Assembly (NCBI GenBank): GCA_029264225.1
Contig: JARICB010000175.1
Coordinates: 1-6,545, forward strand
Direction of reading: 5' to 3'
Origin: Nocardioides sp.
GTDB taxonomy: Bacteria > Actinomycetota > Actinomycetes > Propionibacteriales > Nocardioidaceae
DNA length: 6,545 bases
This document shows, piece after piece, positions 1 through 6,545 of this stretch (positions are counted from its first letter, which is position 1; each line of letters starts with the position of its first letter). Both the position numbers and the translations under genes were made by a program. The notes under the pieces were generated by a model. It ran no database searches and was not told the origin of the DNA. It was given only the letters and a program-made list of their open reading frames with translations.

Positions 1-1854
1 CATGTTGGAGGCGACCTGGAGGTTCAGTCCTACGCCGGCGGCGGTCAGTGAGCAGACCACGATCGAGGTCTCCGGGTCGTTGGTGAAGGACTCGATCGCG
101 GCTGCCCGGGCCTTGGCGCTCTGGTCGCCGCGGATGGAGACGTAGTTGATGCCGCGCTTGGCGAAGGTGGCGGATGCCTCGTCCATCACGTCGACGTGCT
201 TGGCGAAGAACACCACCTTGCCGACGTTGCGGGCCAACTGGGCGGTGTAGTCGGCGGCCAGGCCGGCCTTCGCCTGACCGATTCGGCGCATCATCGAGAA
301 GACGTTCTCGCCGTCCTTGGCCGACTCCATGTCCTCGCGCTCCCACTTGGCTACGCGGCGCACCAGGTCGTGGTCGATGCCGGTGACCTGCACCCGGCTG
401 GTGCGAGCCTCCAGCGCAGCGTCGTAGCGCGAAACCAGACGGCGGGCGAGCTGGCGCTCGGCGTCGCGGATCGAGCGGCCCTCGGCGCCTTCCAGCTCGA
501 CCGGCAGGTCGGCGATCCGCCGCGCCGGGATGTCGGCGGCGACGTCGATCTTCTTGCGGCGCACGATGCCCATGTCGATGACGGCGCGACGGGCGTTGGG
601 GTAGAAGCCGGGCTCACCGGGCATCAGCCCGGTGTCCTCCAGCTTGTTCATCAGCTCGGCCTGCGGCTTGTCGTCGTCGATCCAACCGAGGAACTGCCAG
701 ATCGCCCGGAAGTCCTCGATGTCGTTGATCAGGGGGGTGCCGGTCAGCGCCATCAACAGCGGCCGGGCTACCCGGGTACGAAGCCGCTGGGACAGTTCGA
801 GCACGTGCTGGGAGCGCTGGGAGCTCTTGTTCTTGATGAAGTGCGCTTCGTCGACCACCATGGCGCGGAAGCCGTGCTTGCCGAGCCAGCCGACGTGCCG
901 GTCGAGCACCTCGTAGTTGACGACCACGATGTCGGCGAAGCCATCGATCTCCTCGCCGTCGCCGTGGATGACGGTCACGGAGCGGTTCGGGGTCCAGAGG
1001 CCAACCTCGTGGGCCCAGTTGGCCTTGACCACGTTGGGTACGACGCACAGCAGCGGGTAGGCGTTGGCGGCCTGCGCCGCGAGCAGCGCCTGGGCGGTCT
1101 TGCCCAGGCCGGGCTCGTCGGCGAGCAAGAAGGTGCGGTGGCCGGCTGCTGCTGCTGCGACGACCTGGGACTGGTGCGGCATCAGTGCCACGCCGGGCAC
1201 GGGCTTGGGTTCGGGCAGTCGCATACAGGCCGAGGCGCCACCACCCACGTATTCGAACGACTTGAAGAGCGGCTCCAGCAGCTCCCAGTTGGCCAGGCGG
1301 CGCGCCTCATAGTGCTTGGTCTGAGCAGCAGAGAAGTCGGGGACCAGAAACGGGTTGGCGAGCTGTCTCGAGACCACGGACTGCGGGGTGACCCGGCGCG
1401 CCTGGGTGTTTGCTTCGGCCTCGCTCTTGGGTGCCACGACCTCGTCGGCCACCTCGACCCCCGCCGCCTTGAGCATCTGCCGCTTGATGGCGCGGGCACC
1501 CTCGGAGAACTCGGCGTCCTCGGCGAGCAACTGGATCAGGGAGGTGTCGCGAGCCGCGGTCTTGGCCAGGATCGTGGCGATCCCGTCGAGCCGCTTGAGC
1601 TGCTCGTTCTTGCGCGCCTCGGCCAGCTCGGTGTCGGCATTGAGACGGTTGCGTTCCTCACGCACGAGCAGCGCCACTACCTGGAAGGTCGCACGGCCGT
1701 GGGGCGCCACCTTGCCGCGCTCGGCGGCCTGCTCCACCTCACGCACGGACCGGGCGAGGACCGGAATGATGCCCTCGTTGTCCTTGCGGTCCTTGCGGAC
1801 CACCTTCGTGGAGCCGCGGCGGGTGGCGGCTTGACGTCGGCTTCGCTGAGCCAC
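1..1854 (-). CDS. SNF2-family DEAD/DEAH-box helicase (N-terminal 618 residues, runs off left edge)
   Basis: Predicted ATP-dependent DNA translocase/helicase of the SNF2 (superfamily 2) type. Seen: a GTG start at 1854 with AGGAGG seven bases upstream, then an open frame of 618 codons to the window edge with no stop. The first ~220 residues carry no motif I recognise and are rich in charged helical sequence (about 33-130). The helicase core follows: PHQ near 226-228 (Q-like motif), Walker A DEPGLGKT at 246-253 with K252, DEAH at 335-338, LTGTP (motif III) at 370-374, a VRRKKID segment at 431-437 matching the SNF2 'LRR.K.DV' region, then RecA domain 2 with VVFFAKH near 543 and motif V (SLTAAGVGLNLQ) at 602-613. 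The arginine-finger motif VI should lie just beyond the edge. Known: such enzymes use ATP to remodel DNA or nucleoprotein, in repair, fork handling or defence. The precise role here is unknown. The divergent LLM gene gives no functional clue. Confidence 0.93.
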   Translation of the reverse strand, partial: MAQRSRRQAATRRGSTKVVRKDRKDNEGIIPVLARSVREVEQAAERGKVAPHGRATFQVVALLVREERNRLNADTELAEARKNEQLKRLDGIATILAKTAARDTSLIQLLAEDAEFSEGARAIKRQMLKAAGVEVADEVVAPKSEAEANTQARRVTPQSVVSRQLANPFLVPDFSAAQTKHYEARRLANWELLEPLFKSFEYVGGGASACMRLPEPKPVPGVALMPHQSQVVAAAAAGHRTFLLADEPGLGKTAQALLAAQAANAYPLLCVVPNVVKANWAHEVGLWTPNRSVTVIHGDGEEIDGFADIVVVNYEVLDRHVGWLGKHGFRAMVVDEAHFIKNKSSQRSQHVLELSQRLRTRVARPLLMALTGTPLINDIEDFRAIWQFLGWIDDDKPQAELMNKLEDTGLMPGEPGFYPNARRAVIDMGIVRRKKIDVAADIPARRIADLPVELEGAEGRSIRDAERQLARRLVSRYDAALEARTSRVQVTGIDHDLVRRVAKWEREDMESAKDGENVFSMMRRIGQAKAGLAADYTAQLARNVGKVVFFAKHVDVMDEASATFAKRGINYVSIRGDQSAKARAAAIESFTNDPETSIVVCSLTAAGVGLNLQVASNM

Positions 1855-2134
1855 TGAAGTTCCTCCTCGGAATGCCAGACGCCCCCGCGCCGGGCAGAAC
1901 TATCCGCGTCGTGCCGGCTGTGGTAGCTGCGTTGACGACGCCGATCCCAACGGCGCCTCGTGGCAGAACGTCACGGTGGGCACCCATTGTCGGGCCTTCA
2001 CGACGCGCTCCGGGATAGACCGCCTCGCCAAGAAGTGGTCCTATGCTACCTGCCCTTCGCCGCCGACGCACACACACCCCTTGCGTCAACGGTGAGACCG
2101 GAATGAAGGAGAACCCCTGCGAGTTGGTTGAGAT
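1855..2134. other. Divergent intergenic region between helicase and LLM oxidoreductase
   Basis: This 280-bp stretch separates two genes transcribed away from each other, so it should contain both promoters. Seen: the helicase ribosome binding site at its left end, a GATAGT hexamer on the minus strand at 1904-1899 (a possible -10 about 45 bases before the helicase start), and TATGCT on the plus strand at 2042-2047 (a possible -10 about 90 bases before the LLM start). Neither hexamer has a good TTGACA-like partner at 16-18 bp, so both are weak calls. The right end holds a possible 11-codon leader ORF, listed separately. No tRNA-like fold, riboswitch or longer repeat was seen. Confidence 0.5.
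1862..1867 (-). promoter_or_regulatory. Strong Shine-Dalgarno of the helicase gene
   Basis: AGGAGG on the minus strand, with a seven-base spacer to the GTG at 1854-1852. It decides this start: a near-perfect anti-16S match at ideal spacing, with the conserved helicase frame following immediately. Confidence 0.85.
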
Positions 2135-2138
2135 ATGA
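2103..2138 (+). CDS. Possible 11-residue leader ORF overlapping the LLM start
   Basis: Reads MKENPCELVEI then TGA. Seen: GGTGAG at 2091-2096 six bases before its ATG, and a stop codon that overlaps the ATG of the following gene in an ATGA arrangement (ATG 2135-2137, TGA 2136-2138), the classic geometry of translational coupling. The LLM gene itself has only a poor ribosome binding site, which makes coupling plausible. Against it: the ORF is very short, resembles no leader I know, and such an ORF can arise by chance. Inference only. Confidence 0.22.
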   Translation: MKENPCELVEI

Positions 2139-3157
2139 AGCAGATTGGTTTCCTCTCTTTTGGCCACTGGACTCCCTCCCCCTCCTCGGCGACCCGCTCC
2201 GCGAGCGACGTACTCCATCAGTCCATCGATCTTGCAGTCGCGGCAGAGGAACTCGGCGCCGACGGTGCCTATTTCCGCGTGCACCACTTCGCGCGCCAGC
2301 TCGCCTCGCCGTTCCCCCTGCTGGCCGCGGTGGGCGCCAAGACCAGTCGCATCGAGATCGGCACCGGCGTCATCGACATGCGCTACGAGAACCCGTTCTA
2401 CATGGCCGAGGACGCCGGCTCGGCCGACCTGATCGCCGACGGCCGACTCCAGCTCGGCATCAGTCGGGGATCACCGGAGCAGGTCGTCGATGGCTGGCGC
2501 TACTTCGGCTTCGCCCCTGCCGAGGGCGAGGACGACGCGGCCATGGGTCGGCGTCACACCGAGGTGCTGCTCGAGATCCTCAAGGGTGAGGGTTTCGCCC
2601 AGCCGAGTCCGCGCCCGATGTTCCCCAACCCGCCCGGTCTGCTCCGCCTGGAGCCGCACTCCGAAGGTCTGCGCGACCGCATCTGGTGGGGTGCCGCATC
2701 CGACGCCACTGCCGTATGGGCGGCCGAGCAGGGCATGCACCTGATGACCTCGACCTTGAAGTTCGACGAGAGCGGGGAGCCCCTGCACGTCCAGCAGCGC
2801 AAGCAGATCGAGGCCTTCCGTACGGCGTGGGCCGAGGCCGGCTGGGAGCGTGAGGGGCGGGTCTCCGTCAGCCGCAGCATCTTCGCCCTGGTCGACGATC
2901 GTGACCGGGCCTACTTCGGGCACGGGGGCGAGGGGGACGACCAGTTCGGCAACATCGACGAGAAGACCCGCGCGGTCTTCGGCAAGTCCTATGCGGCCGA
3001 GCCGGACAAGTTGATCGAACAACTCCGCGCCGACGAGGCGATCGCGGCCGCTGACACGCTGCTACTGACCGTACCCAACCAGTTGGGGGTCGACTACAAC
3101 GCGCACGTCATCGAGTCGATCCTGACCCACGTCGCGCCTGCCCTCGGTTGGCGCTAG
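2135..3157 (+). CDS. LLM-class flavin-dependent oxidoreductase
   Basis: A 340-residue luciferase-like monooxygenase family protein (TIM-barrel, FMN- or F420-dependent), expected in the cytoplasm. Seen: an N-terminal beta strand MKQIGFLSFG, the helix and strand ending GADGAYFRVHHF at 41-52, the segment SRIEIGTGVIDMRYENPFYM at 71-90, GRLQLGISRGSPEQV at 103-117, and a C-terminal LTVPNQLGVDYNAHVIESI stretch; this layout is that of the bacterial luciferase-like superfamily, and the length is normal for it. The start at 2135 is forced, because an in-frame TGA lies at 2129-2131; the Shine-Dalgarno is weak (GGTTGAG immediately upstream). Known: members oxidise varied substrates with reduced flavin or F420; sequence alone does not tell which cofactor or substrate is used. 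It stands alone in its transcription unit and ends in a CTAG shared with the convergent MDR gene. Confidence 0.9.
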   Translation: MKQIGFLSFGHWTPSPSSATRSASDVLHQSIDLAVAAEELGADGAYFRVHHFARQLASPFPLLAAVGAKTSRIEIGTGVIDMRYENPFYMAEDAGSADLIADGRLQLGISRGSPEQVVDGWRYFGFAPAEGEDDAAMGRRHTEVLLEILKGEGFAQPSPRPMFPNPPGLLRLEPHSEGLRDRIWWGAASDATAVWAAEQGMHLMTSTLKFDESGEPLHVQQRKQIEAFRTAWAEAGWEREGRVSVSRSIFALVDDRDRAYFGHGGEGDDQFGNIDEKTRAVFGKSYAAEPDKLIEQLRADEAIAAADTLLLTVPNQLGVDYNAHVIESILTHVAPALGWR

Positions 3158-4178
3158 TCCTGAGCGACCCGCACCAGCAGCTTGCCGACGTTGCGCCCGA
3201 CCAGCATTCCGCGGAACGCCTCGGGGGCAGACTCCAGCCCGTCGACGATGTCCTCGCGGTAGCGCACTGAACCATCGGCGATCCAGGCGGTCATCTCACG
3301 CAGGAAGTCGTCCTGGTGGGTGGGCACGAATTCGTCCTGGATGAAGCCTCGCACTGTCAGGCTCAGGGTAAGCACCTTGCTCATGAACGCCGGCAGCTGG
3401 TCGGGGCCTTCGGGTGCACTGGTGGCGTTGTAGTTGGCGACCAGCCCGCAGACGGGGATCCGGGCGAACTTGTTGAGACGACGGGTGACGGCTGCAGCCA
3501 CCGGTCCCCCGACGTTCTCGAAGTAGACGTCGATGCCGTCCGGCGTCGCGGCCTTGAGGTCGTCCTCGAAGGTGGCCGAGCGGTGGTCGACGGCTGCGTC
3601 GAAGCCATACTCCTCGATCAGGATCCGGCACTTCTCGGCCCCACCGGCGATGCCGACGGCGCGGGCACCCTTGACCCGGGCGATCTGGCCCACGGCCGAG
3701 CCGACGGGGCCAGCCGCCGCCGCGACGACCACCGTCTCACCTGCCTTCGGGCGCCCCAGCTCGAGCAGCCCGGCGTAGGCGGTGAAGCCAGGCATGCCGA
3801 GCACTCCCAGCGCCGCACTGACCGGTGCTGCCTCCGGGTCGAGACGACGAGTGGCGCGGGCATCCTGGACGGCGTAGGTCTGCCATCCGGAATAGGCCAG
3901 CACACGATCGCCGACGCCGCGCTCGCTCGAGCGCGACTCCACGACCTCGCAGACCGTGGCCCCATGATCACGTCACCGATCTCGAGCGCCGCCGCATACG
4001 ACTTGGCTGCACTCATCCGGCCGCGCATGTAGGGGTCGAGGGACAGATACAGGGTGCGCAGCAGCACCTGCCCGTCTTCGAGATCGGGCAGTTCGACTGT
4101 CGTGGTCTCGAAGTCGCTGTCGGCTGGTTCCCCTACCGGGCGAGCGGCAAGGCGGATCTGGGTCGAAGTAGTAGCCAT
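3154..4178 (-). pseudogene. NADP-dependent MDR-family oxidoreductase (CurA/prostaglandin-reductase type), frameshifted
   Basis: A zinc-independent medium-chain dehydrogenase/reductase, a family that reduces alpha,beta-unsaturated carbonyls with NADPH. Seen: residues 1-73 (start ATG 4178, through LDPYMRGRMS at 48-56 and GDVIMG at 68-73) lie in one frame; the rest, from GCC at 3960 to the TAG at 3154, lies in another. Adding one G to the G run (CCCC on the plus strand, 3960-3963) joins them as ...GDVIMG-GATVCEVVESRS..., which fits the family's conserved 'GDVM.GG.V..VV.S' region. The restored protein is 341 residues, the normal length, with YSGWQTYAV near 96-104, FTAYAGLLE at 132-140, the nucleotide-binding AAAAGPVG at 153-160 and YFENVGG at 219-225. 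Unrepaired, translation from 4178 ends at 3618 after 186 residues, 113 of them out of frame. The gene follows DUF2254 by 39 bp on the same strand. Either a real inactivating mutation or a homopolymer sequencing error. Confidence 0.88.
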
Positions 4179-4217
4179 GGCCCCATTGTGCGGAGTAGGT
4201 GGCTGCGAGCCGCCTCG

Positions 4218-5594
4218 CTATTGGGTCGGGGTACCGGCCGGTGAAGACGGTCGATGCGCTTCCGGCGAACCGAGGTTGCCCTCGATCTGGCGGGTGATCG
4301 CTGCGAACCCGGCCACCTCGGTGGCGTCGAACGACTGGTCGAGAACGGTGCCAGTGAGTCGTTCAAGTTGATCGCGCACGACCGATCGCTGGTCGGGACC
4401 TACCCGGTGGCTGAGGTCGAGCAACACCTGGAAGATCCGCTGAAGCACCTGCGGATCGGCGGCGCCGTAGCGACGTGGTTGAGAGATGCCGAGGTCCACA
4501 TAGCTGGCCAGGTCGGGTCGGTGCAGCACTACCCTGATCCGATCATCCTCGTCTCGCAGCAGAGCGGCTCCCAGGTCGAAGTCGGCAAGATCGCACAGCA
4601 GCGCCGAGATGTGGCCAAGGGCGTGGATCGCGGTGGTCGGGTCGTTGATGCCGGGCGAGAGCGCCTTGTTGGCGACGTCGACGAGCTGGCGCAGACCGAA
4701 ACCAACGTCCTGGGTCGACGTCCGTTCGAAACCGACATGAATACATCTCGCCACGCGATCGGTGATCCGTTCGCACGCCTCGCTCGAGAGACGTCCGCCG
4801 TCCGCCAACCACACGCTGCCTACCGGCGTGCCCCGGACCAGGAAGCTGCCCGGGTGCACGTCCAGGAGCAGCAGCGCCTCCTCCTCCACGGCGATGGCGA
4901 GCAGGCCACTATGGTCGACCCAGGTCAAGAAGCCGTCGTCGTCGACTGACAGGGCCTGCGCGTGCGCTGGCGCGTCAGGAACGAAGGCCGGGTCGTCGCC
5001 TGGGGACGCGGATGGCGTCAACACCGAGCGCATTGTGATCACCGCATCGCGGTGCACGTTGCGCAACATCGTCTCGACTCGGATCTGTTCGGTGAGGTGG
5101 GCCAGGAACAGCACCAGCGCGAGCACACTGGCCACCGCGAGAATGAAGGCCAAGGTCACCGCGACCCTGGGCACCAGTTCACCACCTTGTCCTTCTCCGC
5201 TGCCTCGGACCGCGCGCAGCACGGTAAGCGCGTAGGTGAAGGTCGCCAAGAACAACGCCAACGTCACCTGGACGAACCGGTCGCGGGTAAAGGTGCGCAG
5301 CAGCCTTGGAGAGAACTGGCTGCTCGCGAGCTGCAACGTCACCACGGTCAGCGAGAAGGTCAGGGCGGTCACGGTGATCAGCGACGAGGCGATCGCGTCC
5401 AGCAGCGAGCGGGCCGCGTCAGCGTCTCCTTCGAAGATCCAGTTGCTGACCGTGCTCGGGAGACGTTCGTCGATCGCGCTGTCGAAGCCAGGGATGCTCA
5501 CCCCGAGGACCAGCGCCAGCACCACAGCGATGGTGGGCACTGGCCACAGTCGGGTTCGGAACACGTCTCGGGTGTTGGCCAGCCAGGTGCTCAT
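4218..5594 (-). CDS. DUF2254 family membrane protein
   Basis: A 458-residue predicted inner-membrane protein of unknown function. Seen: four hydrophobic segments in the first 170 residues, at about 18-36, 64-90, 107-128 and 143-166, followed by a large soluble C-terminal part. Conserved-looking segments are SSQFSPRLLRTFTRDR at 91-106, just after segment two, and QDVGFGLRQLVDVANKALSP plus GINDPTTA at 295-322, both characteristic of DUF2254 (COG4325). The tail after about 440 is rich in Pro, Ser and Ala and looks disordered. Start: ATG at 5594 is chosen; an in-frame TTG at 5603 would add three residues (MPA) and has GGA four bases further upstream, so it cannot be excluded. It is probably co-transcribed with the downstream MDR gene (39 bp gap) and is divergent from the DUF998 gene. 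No biochemical role is known to me. Confidence 0.88.
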   Translation of the reverse strand: MSTWLANTRDVFRTRLWPVPTIAVVLALVLGVSIPGFDSAIDERLPSTVSNWIFEGDADAARSLLDAIASSLITVTALTFSLTVVTLQLASSQFSPRLLRTFTRDRFVQVTLALFLATFTYALTVLRAVRGSGEGQGGELVPRVAVTLAFILAVASVLALVLFLAHLTEQIRVETMLRNVHRDAVITMRSVLTPSASPGDDPAFVPDAPAHAQALSVDDDGFLTWVDHSGLLAIAVEEEALLLLDVHPGSFLVRGTPVGSVWLADGGRLSSEACERITDRVARCIHVGFERTSTQDVGFGLRQLVDVANKALSPGINDPTTAIHALGHISALLCDLADFDLGAALLRDEDDRIRVVLHRPDLASYVDLGISQPRRYGAADPQVLQRIFQVLLDLSHRVGPDQRSVVRDQLERLTGTVLDQSFDATEVAGFAAITRQIEGNLGSPEAHRPSSPAGTPTQ

Positions 5595-5659
5595 GGCAGG
5601 CAAGCATTCCAGACGAACCGCACCAGATCGGGTCGCGACCTTTCCTCTACGGTGACCTG
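5595..5659. promoter_or_regulatory. Short divergent promoter region between DUF2254 and DUF998 genes
   Basis: Only 65 bp separate the two divergent starts, so promoters for both directions must lie here or inside the coding ends. I could not identify a convincing -10/-35 pair on either strand. The right end carries GGTGA at 5651-5655, four bases before the DUF998 ATG, a fair Shine-Dalgarno. Confidence 0.45.
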
Positions 5660-6334
5660 ATGCCGACAGTCATCGCCCGACCACCTTTCCCAGTCACGGA
5701 CCGGGCGGCCCGCTGGGGGGCGCTGGCCCTGCTGGTGCGACCGACCTATATCGCCACCGAGTTCGTGGTTGCTGCGGCTACCACTGGCGGTTACAGCTTC
5801 GTCGTCGATTCGGTCAGTCGCCTCGGTGAGGTGGGCTGCTCTGCGGCGTACTGCTCGCCGAGGCACGCACTGATGAACGGTTCGTTCATCGGCTTCGGTG
5901 GCTTGCTGGCAGGTGGCGCCCTGCTGCTCGCGCGGCCGCTCGGACCGTGGGTCACCGGACTGCTGGTGGTGTCGGGGTTGAGCTCTGCGGCCACCGGCCT
6001 TGCTCCGCTCGACCAGGACCCGACCCTGCACGCAGTCGCTGCGACGCCCCTGTTCGTGGCGCAGCCATTGGCACTGATCCTGCTCGGCGCACGACTGCGA
6101 CGCGAGCAGCCACGACTGGCCGGAGCACTTCTGGCAACCGGGGCTGTCACCGCCGCCGCAGCGGCCCTCTTCGTGCTCTCCGGCGACGACCACCCCGCAG
6201 GCCTACTCGAACGACTCGCGCTGTGGCCGGTGCTGTTCGGGGTGGCCGCCTTCGCGTGGACTCAGCGCAGCACGATGGGCACCCGCGCCCAACCTCCGAC
6301 GGGCGGCGTCTCCCGCACGGCCGGGCGGTCCTGA
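5660..6334 (+). CDS. DUF998 family multi-pass membrane protein
   Basis: A 224-residue predicted integral membrane protein of unknown function. Seen: hydrophobic segments at about 18-41, 75-92, 97-115, 124-143, 153-173 and 184-200, giving about six passes. The DUF998 signature is recognisable: YSFVVDSVSRLGEVG at 45-59, two cysteines at 60 and 65 in the following loop, LMNGSFIGFGG at 71-81, TGLAPLDQD at 112-120, and a histidine at 124 in the fourth segment. ATG 5660 is supported by GGTGA four bases upstream and by the divergent gene ending its own start 65 bp away. The last ~24 residues (TQRSTMG... to the end) are hydrophilic, carry no family feature, and are encoded opposite the end of the P450 gene. 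Confidence 0.85.
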   Translation: MPTVIARPPFPVTDRAARWGALALLVRPTYIATEFVVAAATTGGYSFVVDSVSRLGEVGCSAAYCSPRHALMNGSFIGFGGLLAGGALLLARPLGPWVTGLLVVSGLSSAATGLAPLDQDPTLHAVAATPLFVAQPLALILLGARLRREQPRLAGALLATGAVTAAAAALFVLSGDDHPAGLLERLALWPVLFGVAAFAWTQRSTMGTRAQPPTGGVSRTAGRS

Positions 6335-6545
6335 GCCAGTTCGATCCAGGTGGTCCTGGTCAGCAACTCCTCGAACAGCACCCGAAGCTCCATCAGGGTC
6401 AACGCTCGTCCCGGGCACACGTGTGGTCCGATACCGAAGACCAGGTTCGCCTCGGCGTTGCCATCAGGGTCGTAGCGGTCGGGGTCGTCGAAGACCAGCG
6501 GGTCCCGGTTCGCCGACGTCCAGTTCACCAACACCTGCTCGCCGG
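6262..6545 (-). CDS. Cytochrome P450, C-terminal fragment (runs off right edge)
   Basis: The last 94 residues of a cytochrome P450 monooxygenase, a cytoplasmic haem-thiolate enzyme that needs a ferredoxin/reductase partner (none seen here). Seen: GEQVLVNWTSANRDP at the visible start, matching the region before the meander; the FDDPDRYDP segment in the PERF position; and the haem-binding loop FGIGPHVCPGRAL, with the axial cysteine encoded at 6417-6415, followed by the L helix TLMELRVLFEELL. The protein ends in the usual C-terminal strand (WARVPIVLR) and a TGA at 6262-6264. No start can be given because the gene enters from the right. A proline directly follows the cysteine, and the loop then reads GRALTLMEL. 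Substrate and CYP family cannot be assigned from this piece. Confidence 0.93.
   Translation of the reverse strand, partial: GEQVLVNWTSANRDPLVFDDPDRYDPDGNAEANLVFGIGPHVCPGRALTLMELRVLFEELLTRTTWIELAQDRPAVRETPPVGGWARVPIVLR

Noticed and set aside
1144..1160. Short GCT/GCA trinucleotide run
   Set aside because: It encodes an alanine run just before Walker A inside the helicase; an ordinary coding microsatellite of a few units, not a separate element.
196..1857. A 553-codon plus-strand open frame opposite the helicase
   Set aside because: It lies exactly antisense to the helicase gene, its product is a low-complexity mix of Gly, Leu, Val, Asp and His without any recognisable domain, and long antisense frames are usual in high-GC DNA. 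The minus strand carries ordered helicase motifs and a strong ribosome binding site.
1935..1961. Imperfect inverted repeat (CGCCG, seven-base loop, CGGCG) in the divergent intergenic region
   Set aside because: Only a five-base perfect stem before a mismatch, not followed by a T run; common by chance at this GC content and not convincing as an operator or terminator.
1739..2287. A 182-codon minus-strand open frame spanning the divergent intergenic region
   Set aside because: It overlaps the start of the helicase in another frame and the start of the LLM gene on the opposite strand, has no family resemblance, and its composition is that of a GC-rich shadow frame.
3316..4032. A 238-codon plus-strand open frame opposite the MDR gene
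   Set aside because: Antisense shadow; the conserved reductase sequence lies on the minus strand on both sides of the frameshift.
4254..4949. Plus-strand open frames opposite the DUF2254 gene (also 4962-5660)
   Set aside because: Gln/Arg/His/Glu-rich translations without domains, typical of the antisense of a GC-rich membrane-protein gene.
5591..6193. A 200-codon minus-strand open frame opposite DUF998
   Set aside because: Gln/Arg/Ser-rich shadow of the DUF998 gene; no domain and no ribosome binding site seen.

Overview
This is a high-GC window with GTG and ATG starts, dense packing and genes on both strands. The protein families (an LLM-class flavin oxidoreductase, a zinc-free MDR reductase, DUF2254, DUF998, a cytochrome P450) and the composition suggest an actinobacterial chromosome, possibly near Nocardioides or another Propionibacteriales. 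That placement is inference from family content; there is no rRNA or marker gene to fix it.

Layout, left to right. (1) 1-1854, minus strand: the first 618 codons of a SNF2/DEAH-type helicase that runs off the left edge, with an excellent ribosome binding site. (2) 1855-2134: a 280-bp divergent intergenic region, perhaps with an 11-codon leader ORF at its right end. (3) 2135-3157, plus strand: a complete LLM-class flavin-dependent oxidoreductase. (4) 3154-4178, minus strand: an NADP-dependent MDR-family reductase (CurA/prostaglandin-reductase type) whose reading frame is broken by an apparent one-base deletion in a G run; its stop overlaps the stop of gene 3 in a CTAG palindrome. (5) 4218-5594, minus strand: a DUF2254 membrane protein, 39 bp upstream of gene 4 and probably co-transcribed with it. 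(6) 5660-6334, plus strand: a DUF998 membrane protein, divergent from gene 5. (7) 6262-6545, minus strand: the C-terminal end of a cytochrome P450 cut by the right edge, overlapping gene 6 tail-to-tail by 73 bp.

The genes do not form one obvious pathway. Three are redox enzymes (LLM, MDR, P450) of the kind found in scattered catabolic or xenobiotic-handling clusters, but they lie in different transcription units. I see no mobile element, tRNA, rRNA, CRISPR array or convincing rho-independent terminator. I do not see a clear new multi-gene system; the most checkable oddities are the frameshifted reductase, the two convergent 3' overlaps, and the possible leader ORF coupled to the LLM gene.
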